Below, piece after piece: positions 58,383 to 64,000 of a stretch of 64,000 bases of DNA; position 1 is the stretch's first letter; each line of letters begins with the position of its first letter. The position numbers and the translations under genes were made by a program. The notes beneath the pieces are model-generated. The model was not told the DNA's origin, did not search any database, and was given only the letters and a program-made list of their open reading frames with translations. Source of the DNA: Alphaproteobacteria bacterium (GTDB lineage: Bacteria > Myxococcota_A > UBA796 > GCA-2862545); assembly GCA_020632885.1 (NCBI GenBank), contig JACKEQ010000030.1, positions 1 through 64,000 of the forward strand. The letters run 5' to 3'.

Positions 58383-58486
58383 CAGCGGGCCCTCGTCCGC
58401 AGGGCGCGCTCGAAGAGCCACCGCATGATCGGCCTCTCGGTGTCCACGTGGGCGAACCAGCGCCTCACGGTCTGCTCGTCGTTCAT
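58382..58486 (-). CDS. 34-residue peptide between PP2C and HDOD genes
   Basis: The frame codes MNDEQTVRRWFAHVDTERPI and 14 further residues ending RALRTRAR. It has a good ribosome site (GGGAGG, six bases before ATG). It overlaps the phosphatase stop by ATGA and the HDOD start by TGATG, the same coupling style as its neighbours, so it is likely translated. The peptide is basic and amphipathic at its C-terminal half. It may be a docking or regulatory peptide. Function unknown. Confidence 0.7.
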   Translation of the reverse strand: MNDEQTVRRWFAHVDTERPIMRWLFERALRTRAR

Positions 58487-59949
58487 GTCGTCCTCCCCTC
58501 GCGACGCACGACCAGAAGGGTCTCGTCGTCCGTCCTGTCCGCACCGTCCCGATGGCGTGCGACGTCCGCCAGCAGCGCGTCGCGCACCGCCCTGGCGTCG
58601 CTCGCATCGCGCACGCGCTGCACGACCCACTCCTCGAGCCGGTCCCGTCCGATCTGACCGCCCCAGGGGTTCTCGGCCTCCGCCAGCCCGTCCGTCGGCA
58701 CCACCAGCACGTCGCCGGGCTCGAGGTGGACCTCGACCGCGGAAGGCGTGAGGGTCGCGTCGATACCGAGCGGGGGCGCGCCAGCATCCAGCCGCTCCAG
58801 CGTGCCCCCGTTGCGCACGAGGAGCCCGGCCTCGTGGCCGGCGTTGCAGTACCGCAGCAGGCTCCCGTCCCCGACGACCTCACCGACGAACACCGTGACG
58901 AACTGCCAGGGCTCGAGGATGTCGCAGAGCATGTCGCTCACCTCGGCCAGCATGGCCTGGAGCGGGGCGTCGTGGCGCAGGGCCGCCCGCAGGTAGCCGC
59001 GCAGCGTGGACATCACGATGGCCGCGCTCACGCCGTGGCCGGAGACGTCCGCCACGCAGAACGCGAAGCCGCGGCCCGGGAGCTCGAACCAGTCGAAGTA
59101 GTCGCCCCCGCAGTCCGCCGTGGGCCGGCTGTGACCGACCACGTCGAGCCCCGGCCAGTGCGGGGTCTCCGTGGGCATGAGCTGGAGCTGGGTGCGCCCG
59201 GCGAGCTCGAGCTCGATGCGCAGGCGCTGGCGCTCGCCGGCCACCCGCACGAGCCGCGCGTTCTCGAGGGCCACGCGGCCCAGCCGCGACACCGTCTGGA
59301 GCACCGCGGTGGCCTCAGGGTCGCCGAGGGACCAGTCCGCCAGACACACCATCGCCGGGAAGCCTCCCGCCGATCCCAGCGGCACGAGCAGCAGCCGACC
59401 GAACTCGTGGTCGGTGATCTTCAGCGACAGGCCGTCCTCGCCTGCGAGGGCCGGGATCACGATGTCGCCGGGCACACCGAGGTCCACGAGGACCTGCCAG
59501 CCGGTGTCGCGGTGCTCGAGGAGGGCGCCCAGCGGGGCGTCCACGACGTCCATGCAGGCCGCCAGGATGCCGACGCGGACGCGCTCCTCGTCGAGCTGAC
59601 CGAGGAAGGTTACGGTCCGATCGACCGCGTGCAGGTGCCGGGACGAGAACAGCAGCCGGTTCTCGAGGTGCTCCTGGAGCAGCAGGCGCACATGGGTGTT
59701 CGCGATGGCCGTGGCGGCCGCGACCGCCTGGTCGTCGGCGGCCCGCTCGCTGTCCAGGGACGCGTTCGAGCCCGGGAGGATCGGGAGCTCCGCGGTGTGG
59801 CGCAGCTCGGCCTCCCCGTGAGCGAGCACGGTCGTGCCGTCGATGCGGACGCGGAAGTCACCCACACCGTCCAGCACGGCCTCGCCGGCGACCCCGAGCT
59901 CCTCGAGATCGGGGGCCGCGAGCACGTAGACGAGGTCACTGGAGGGCAC
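58483..59949 (-). CDS. RsbU-type PP2C phosphatase with GAF-like sensor
   Basis: The GTG at 59949 gives 488 residues. Residues about 80-240 look like a GAF-type sensor (LLLQEHLENRLLFSSRHLHA, RVGILAACMDVVDAPLGALL). Residues about 260-480 form a SpoIIE/RsbU phosphatase domain with metal motifs ADCGGDYFDWFEL, FCVADVSGHGVSAAIVMST, YCNAGHE and PTDGLAEAEN. Such enzymes dephosphorylate STAS anti-anti-sigma proteins. The STAS gene lies 3.5 kb away in the divergent operon. The start overlaps the second HDOD gene by 14 bases. Signal for the GAF region unknown. Confidence 0.9.
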   Translation of the reverse strand: MPSSDLVYVLAAPDLEELGVAGEAVLDGVGDFRVRIDGTTVLAHGEAELRHTAELPILPGSNASLDSERAADDQAVAAATAIANTHVRLLLQEHLENRLLFSSRHLHAVDRTVTFLGQLDEERVRVGILAACMDVVDAPLGALLEHRDTGWQVLVDLGVPGDIVIPALAGEDGLSLKITDHEFGRLLLVPLGSAGGFPAMVCLADWSLGDPEATAVLQTVSRLGRVALENARLVRVAGERQRLRIELELAGRTQLQLMPTETPHWPGLDVVGHSRPTADCGGDYFDWFELPGRGFAFCVADVSGHGVSAAIVMSTLRGYLRAALRHDAPLQAMLAEVSDMLCDILEPWQFVTVFVGEVVGDGSLLRYCNAGHEAGLLVRNGGTLERLDAGAPPLGIDATLTPSAVEVHLEPGDVLVVPTDGLAEAENPWGGQIGRDRLEEWVVQRVRDASDARAVRDALLADVARHRDGADRTDDETLLVVRREGRTT

Positions 59950-60670
59950 GGTAGGCGTCCTGGGCGAGCTCGAGGGCTTCTGGGACCAGATCCATGGCCT
60001 CGGCGAACATGGGGTCGTCGGACGATACGTCGACGGGGCCGGGCAGGCCCACGCCGTTCGCCTCACAGGCGAGGTCGGCGAAGTGCACGGCCCGCGTGGA
60101 CGGATCCTCGTCCGGCTCGTGGTGGTCGGCGATGATCTGGCCGACCTCCGCGGGCAGCTTCCAGTGCTGCGCGATCACGCGGCCCACGGCGGCGTGGTCG
60201 TAGTCCATCGTCTCCACGAGGAGCCCGACGTCGTGCATGAGGCCGGCGAGGAACACGATGTCGCTGTCGAGGCGACGCGCGCGGGCCAGACCCACGGCGA
60301 CGTGGGCCGTCGTGAAGCAGTGGAGGAAGAAGCCGTCCGTCCCGTACACCAGGTGCTCGGGCGCCCGGATCTGGCGGAGGCTGGCCGCCAGCGCGAGGTT
60401 GCGCGTCGTGCGCAGCCCCAGGCGGGCGACCGCCTCGTCCACCCGCTTCACCTCGCGTCCCCGCGAGTAGAACCCCGAGCGCGCCATGCGCAGGATCCGG
60501 CCCGCCAGGACGGGGTCGGACGCGACGATCTTCCCCACCGACCAGGTGGTCGCCTCCTCCCGGTCGAGCTCGCGCAGGATGGCGTCGAGCGACCGCGGGA
60601 GCGGTGGGATCCGCTGGGCGAGGCTCTTGGCCTCGAGCTCTCCGAGTCTCTGGTGCACTGCGCCCAGCAT
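59936..60670 (-). CDS. HDOD-domain protein (second copy)
   Basis: The 244-residue protein is also of the HDOD family: IPPLPRSLDAILRELDREEA, SDPVLAGRILRMARSGFYSR, VARLGLRTTRNLALAASL, FLAGLMHDVGLL and ADHHEPDEDP. It is the first gene of the operon PP2C-peptide-HDOD. Its ATG is preceded by GGAGG. Its similarity to the other HDOD protein of the operon is in motifs only; the ends differ. The HD residues are present here (MHDVG), but no output domain is seen. A protein-interaction role is inferred. Confidence 0.9.
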   Translation of the reverse strand: MLGAVHQRLGELEAKSLAQRIPPLPRSLDAILRELDREEATTWSVGKIVASDPVLAGRILRMARSGFYSRGREVKRVDEAVARLGLRTTRNLALAASLRQIRAPEHLVYGTDGFFLHCFTTAHVAVGLARARRLDSDIVFLAGLMHDVGLLVETMDYDHAAVGRVIAQHWKLPAEVGQIIADHHEPDEDPSTRAVHFADLACEANGVGLPGPVDVSSDDPMFAEAMDLVPEALELAQDAYRALQ

Positions 60671-60776
60671 GGGACCTCCATACGCTCCGCATCGGATCCC
60701 GGTGGCCGCCCCTTTAGGGGGATCACGCCCTCAACCGACCGCCCCCCTGGACCGAACAGGGAGGCGTGGAGGCCGG

Positions 60777-61223
60777 ATGTCGCTGCGCACCGTGACGCTC
60801 GTCGTCGGGAGCTGCTACGCCCAGGTGGCGCTCGTGACCCACCGCATGCTGGAGCTGCTGCGGAGCCTGGGGTGCGACGACACGCGCGCCCAGCTGCTGG
60901 TGATCGGCGTCGGCGAGCTGGTGAACAACATCATCGAGCACGCCTTCGAGGAGCGGAGCGGTCACGACATCCTCGTGGAGATCCAGGCGGACGACGTCGC
61001 CCTCCACCTCCGGGTGACCGACCACGGGAGACCCGTCCCCGACGGCCTCTTCGAAGGCGTCCGTGCCCCGCGCGTCGACCCCGACGACGTCCCCGGGCTG
61101 CCCGAGGGCGGCATGGGCCTCTACATCGCGCGCCAGCTCTTCCACCAGCTGGACTGGCGCAACCAGGACGGCGCCAACGTGCTCTCGGCGACCGCGCTGC
61201 TCTCCAGCCCGCTGCCGGTGTGA
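60777..61223 (+). CDS. RsbW/SpoIIAB-like anti-sigma kinase
   Basis: The 148-residue protein is a single GHKL ATPase domain: RMLELLRSLGCDDTRAQL, GVGELVNNIIEHAF (N box), ILVEIQADDVALHLRVTDHG and GGMGLYIARQL (G2 box). Proteins of this type phosphorylate STAS proteins and may bind a sigma factor. No sigma factor lies next to it. It starts the operon RsbW-pseudo-phosphorylase-STAS, divergent from the HDOD/PP2C operon. GGAGG lies four bases before the ATG. Length fits the family. Confidence 0.93.
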   Translation: MSLRTVTLVVGSCYAQVALVTHRMLELLRSLGCDDTRAQLLVIGVGELVNNIIEHAFEERSGHDILVEIQADDVALHLRVTDHGRPVPDGLFEGVRAPRVDPDDVPGLPEGGMGLYIARQLFHQLDWRNQDGANVLSATALLSSPLPV

Positions 61224-61225
61224 TC

Positions 61226-63508
61226 ATGTCCAACGTCCTCGAGAACCGTCCTGCCACCACCGAGCGCCCCGCGAACCGGGACGCGCTGTCGCCGACGCTC
61301 ACCGCCGAGATCCACCGCCACCTCCGCTACGTGCTCGGCACCACGCCCGGCGAGGCCACCCCCGACGAGATGCTCGCGGCGGCCAGCCACGCGGTCCGGA
61401 ACCTCGTGGTGGATCGCCTGCTGGTGACGCGCACGCGGCAGGCCCAGAGCTGCCGGGTGGCCCACGTGGCCCTGACCCACGAGATCGGACCCCGGCTCGC
61501 CCACGACGTGCACGCCATGGGCTTGCACCACGCGCTCGACGACGCCCTCCGCGAGGTGGGGCTGACCCTGCAGGACGTCGCGCGGCTCGAGGTCCCGCCG
61601 GCCCTGGGTACGGGGGACCCGGCCGACGCCTCCCTGGCGCTGCTGGAGTCCCTCGCGACCCACGACCTCCCGGCGACCGGCTACGGCCTCCGCTTCGACT
61701 ACGGGCTGTTCCGCCAGGTGCTCGTGGACGGCAGGCAGGTCGAGGTGCCCGCCACCTGGGACGCCGAGCGGTCGCCCTGGCTCATCCGGAGGGCCGCGGA
61801 GGCCGTGTGGGTGCCGGTCTTCGGGCGGGTCGCCGCGCAACCGCCCGCCCCGGGCGAGCCGGCGTCCCCCTGGGTGGACTGGCAGCTCCTCGTGGGCGTG
61901 CCGTGGGACCTCCCGATCGTCGGACACGGCGGGCGCACCGTGCAGCGCCTGCGGCTGTTCTCCGCCCGGGCGGACGTCGACCAGGACGTCACCGCGTTCG
62001 CGCCCGGCGACTTCACGGCCGCCGTGCGGGAGCGCCTGGCCCGGGAGTCCATCAGCAAGGTCGTGTACCCGGACGACGGGTCCCTCGAGGGCGAGGAGCT
62101 GCGGCTGCTCCAGGCCTACTTCCTCTGCGCCTGTGCGGTGCGGGACGTCCTGCGCGAGCACGAGGAGCGCGGCCTCGACGTCCGCCAGCTCGGGCGCACG
62201 CACCGCCTCCACCTCCACGGGGCCCCCGCGGCCCTCACGGTGGCCGAGCTCCAGCGGGCCCTGGTGGACGAGTACCGGCTGGACTGGGACGAGGCCTGGT
62301 CCGTGGTGCGCGGGGTGACCTCGTGGCAACCGACGGAGCGCCAGGTCCGGCCGTTCTCGCGGCGGGCGCTGCAGAAGGTCGTGCCCCGGCACCTCCAGAT
62401 CCTCGACGTGCTCCACGGCCGGAGCTTCACCCGGCAGCCCCTGTTCCTGGACGGTGCGCTGGTGCCCGGTGCCCTCGGTGCCGTCGGCGCGTCCTTCGTG
62501 GAGGCCTTCCCGGACGCTCGATCCGTGCGTCAGGCCCTCCGCGGCACCGAGGGGCTCGGGCGCCTCGTCACCGACCTCGTGGGACCCGGGTGGGTCCGCG
62601 AGCCCGCCCGCCTCGCGGCCCTCGAGCCCCTGGCCGAGAAGGCCGAGGTGCAGGAGCGCTTCGCCCGCCTGCGGTCCGCCGCGAAGATCGCGCTCGCCGG
62701 CGAGACCCAGCGGCGCTCGGGGGCGACGTTCGACCCCGGCTCCCAGGTCGTCGTGCACGCCGCGCCCTTCTCGGCTCCCCATCGCCCCCTGCTCGCCATC
62801 CTGGCCGCCGTGGGCCAGGCACTTCGGGCGAAGGACGGCCACCCTGGGGTCCCGACCGCCTTCGTGCTCGCTGGCCGCGCCGCGTCGAGTGACCCGGTCG
62901 GGAAGCGGGTGATCGAGCTGGCCTCCGCGGTCGGCGCGTGGTTGGACGTGGATCCCGCCCTCCGCGGGCGGGTCGCGCTCCGCTTCGTCCCGGACCTGGA
63001 CGTCCCGTTGCTCGACAGGCTCGCGGCCGCTGCGGACGTGATCACGTGCCTCGATCTGCCCGGGACCGCCCACGGCGGCGCGGCGTCGGTGGCCGCGCTG
63101 CGCGGTGCCCACACGGTGGGCGCGTGCAACGACGTGGCCATCCGGCTCCACGAGGCCCTCGGCGACGACGGCGTGACCCTGTTCGGCGCCCTCGAGGACG
63201 TGATCGGGCAGGTCGTGAGGCGACCTCCCTCCTTCGACGACCCGTCGGTCCGGCGCGTGGTCGACGCATTGGGCACGGGGCCGTTCGGCGACTTCAGCGA
63301 CCTCCGGCACCTGCTCCTCCGGCGCGACCGGACGCTCGTGCTCGCCGACCTGCCCGGGTTCCAGCGCGCCCTCGACGCCGTCCAGGCGTCCCTGCCGCGG
63401 GACGGGGCTGCCCGGTCGCTCCGCACCCTCGCCCGCTCCGGCGGGTTCACCTCGGACGCCCTGGCCCAGCGGGCGGCGCGCGTCCTCTGGCAGCTCGAGC
63501 GCTGCTGA
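61226..63508 (+). CDS. Glycogen phosphorylase-like pseudoenzyme
   Basis: The 760-residue protein follows alpha-glucan phosphorylases in order: ALGTGDPADASLALLESLAT, GYGLRFDYGLFRQVLVDGRQ, KVVYPDDGSLEGEELRLLQA, VDEYRLDWDEAW, VPRHLQILDVLHGRSF and late GGAASVAALRGAHTVGACND. However, the Gly-rich block around the first of these is degraded, the loop with the active-site His (NHT in the family) reads PTER near residue 370, and the PLP motif SGTGNMKF is replaced by PGTAHGG (residues 612-618) with no lysine. It should therefore not hold PLP. It lies between an RsbW kinase and a STAS protein, two bases after the RsbW stop. A regulatory or glycogen-binding role is inferred. Confidence 0.88.
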   Translation: MSNVLENRPATTERPANRDALSPTLTAEIHRHLRYVLGTTPGEATPDEMLAAASHAVRNLVVDRLLVTRTRQAQSCRVAHVALTHEIGPRLAHDVHAMGLHHALDDALREVGLTLQDVARLEVPPALGTGDPADASLALLESLATHDLPATGYGLRFDYGLFRQVLVDGRQVEVPATWDAERSPWLIRRAAEAVWVPVFGRVAAQPPAPGEPASPWVDWQLLVGVPWDLPIVGHGGRTVQRLRLFSARADVDQDVTAFAPGDFTAAVRERLARESISKVVYPDDGSLEGEELRLLQAYFLCACAVRDVLREHEERGLDVRQLGRTHRLHLHGAPAALTVAELQRALVDEYRLDWDEAWSVVRGVTSWQPTERQVRPFSRRALQKVVPRHLQILDVLHGRSFTRQPLFLDGALVPGALGAVGASFVEAFPDARSVRQALRGTEGLGRLVTDLVGPGWVREPARLAALEPLAEKAEVQERFARLRSAAKIALAGETQRRSGATFDPGSQVVVHAAPFSAPHRPLLAILAAVGQALRAKDGHPGVPTAFVLAGRAASSDPVGKRVIELASAVGAWLDVDPALRGRVALRFVPDLDVPLLDRLAAAADVITCLDLPGTAHGGAASVAALRGAHTVGACNDVAIRLHEALGDDGVTLFGALEDVIGQVVRRPPSFDDPSVRRVVDALGTGPFGDFSDLRHLLLRRDRTLVLADLPGFQRALDAVQASLPRDGAARSLRTLARSGGFTSDALAQRAARVLWQLERC

Positions 63509-63525
63509 ACACCTGGAGGATCCTC

Positions 63526-63846
63526 ATGGCAACCCGAATCCAGAGCGACGCGGTCGTGCTCCGACCCCGCATGTCCCGCCTCGACGCCGCGAGTGCGGCG
63601 GGCTTCCGCTCCGAGGCGCTCCCCATGGTGCGCAACAAGAGCGTGTGCATCGTGGATCTCACCGCCGTGGGCTTCGTCGACAGCTCGGGCCTGGGGTCGC
63701 TGGTGAGCCTGCTCAAGGCCATGCGGCCGGGGTCCCAGCTGCGGCTCGCGAACTGCGCCGGGGCCGTGCGTCAGCTACTGACCCTCACGCGCCTCGATCG
63801 CATCTTCCGTACCTACGACTCCGTGGAGGCCGCCCTCGGCGGCTGA
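63526..63846 (+). CDS. STAS-domain anti-anti-sigma protein
   Basis: The 106-residue protein is a single STAS domain: VDLTAVGFVDSSGLGSLVSL contains the DSSG motif whose Ser (S53 or S54) is phosphorylated by RsbW-type kinases and dephosphorylated by RsbU-type PP2C. It is the third gene of the operon, with GGAGGA before the ATG. The kinase and phosphatase counterparts lie in this operon and in the divergent one. The sigma factor or other final target is not in the window. Confidence 0.94.
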   Translation: MATRIQSDAVVLRPRMSRLDAASAAGFRSEALPMVRNKSVCIVDLTAVGFVDSSGLGSLVSLLKAMRPGSQLRLANCAGAVRQLLTLTRLDRIFRTYDSVEAALGG

Positions 63847-64000
63847 TCAGGCGAGCGCACGCCCCATGAGCTCGGCGTAGCGGGCCTGCACGGAGGCCCG
63901 GTCCGCGTCCTCCTCGAGGTGGGGGAGGAGGGCCGTGAGCACGGGGTCCACCGCAGGGGTGGCCATGGACGCCAGCGCCCACGCGACCTGGTGCCGCTCG
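63847..64000 (-). CDS. C-terminal fragment of a HEAT-like protein (start off the window)
   Basis: The last 50 codons of a minus strand gene enter the window: ERHQVAWALASMATPAVDPV, then LTALLPHLEEDADRASVQARY and AELMGRALA. The amphipathic helix pairs resemble HEAT repeats. The stop TGA is at 63847-63849, next to the STAS stop. The 5-prime end lies beyond 64000, so family and start are unknown. Confidence 0.65.
   Translation of the reverse strand, partial: ERHQVAWALASMATPAVDPVLTALLPHLEEDADRASVQARYAELMGRALA

Overview
The window is 64 kb of very GC-rich DNA with dense coding, many TTG and GTG starts and many 1-4 base gene overlaps (TGATG, ATGA, GTGA). Ser/Thr kinases, NtrC-type regulators, MopE-like Asp/Cys-rich lipoproteins, beta-helix lipoproteins, a Planctomycete/Myxococcus-type ECF sigma factor and a cbb3 oxidase together suggest an uncultured Myxococcota or other delta-proteobacterium-like aerobe. 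That placement is inference from gene content. I see no rRNA, tRNA, CRISPR array, insertion sequence or prophage.

Left part (1-13 kb): a truncated envelope protein and a TlpA thioredoxin, an NtrC regulator, a nuclease-fold lipoprotein coupled to a TetR repressor, glyoxalase I, an operon ending in meaB, a predicted Ser/Thr pseudokinase, an M15-like peptidase and an HU protein. Middle (13-36 kb): a giant kinase/ATPase, two GTPases sharing an odd P-loop, a TonB-dependent receptor carrying its own TonB-like domain, a MATE exporter, a J-domain protein, a MopE-like lipoprotein with a 17-residue Cys repeat, another Ser/Thr kinase, a sensor kinase, an HMCES-type DNA repair protein, an SDR, an alpha/beta hydrolase and an ECF sigma factor.

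Respiratory block (37-52.5 kb): ccoNOQP-ccoG-ccoH(short)-ccoI-ccoS for the high-affinity cbb3 oxidase, a TauE/SafE-like membrane protein, hemN-type oxygen-independent coproporphyrinogen oxidase and three universal stress proteins. Six promoters here fit the sigma-54 consensus (-24 TGGCAC, -12 TTGC), four of them perfectly, and each lies so that the predicted start of transcription is about 14-23 bases before a start codon. In the same block an NtrC-family regulator sits tail to tail with a histidine kinase whose sensor is a globin domain. I propose that these form one oxygen-responsive sigma-54 regulon, in place of the usual FNR or FixLJ control.

Right part (52-64 kb): an OmpA-like lipoprotein, a beta-helix lipoprotein with a long Asp-rich dipeptide repeat, a pentaheme cytochrome that apparently starts at CTG, then a signalling island: two HDOD proteins, a 34-residue peptide, an RsbU-type PP2C phosphatase, and divergently an RsbW-type kinase, a glycogen-phosphorylase-like protein that has lost the PLP lysine, and a STAS anti-anti-sigma protein. 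This looks like a partner-switching module built around a pseudo-phosphorylase, and it is the least familiar arrangement in the window.
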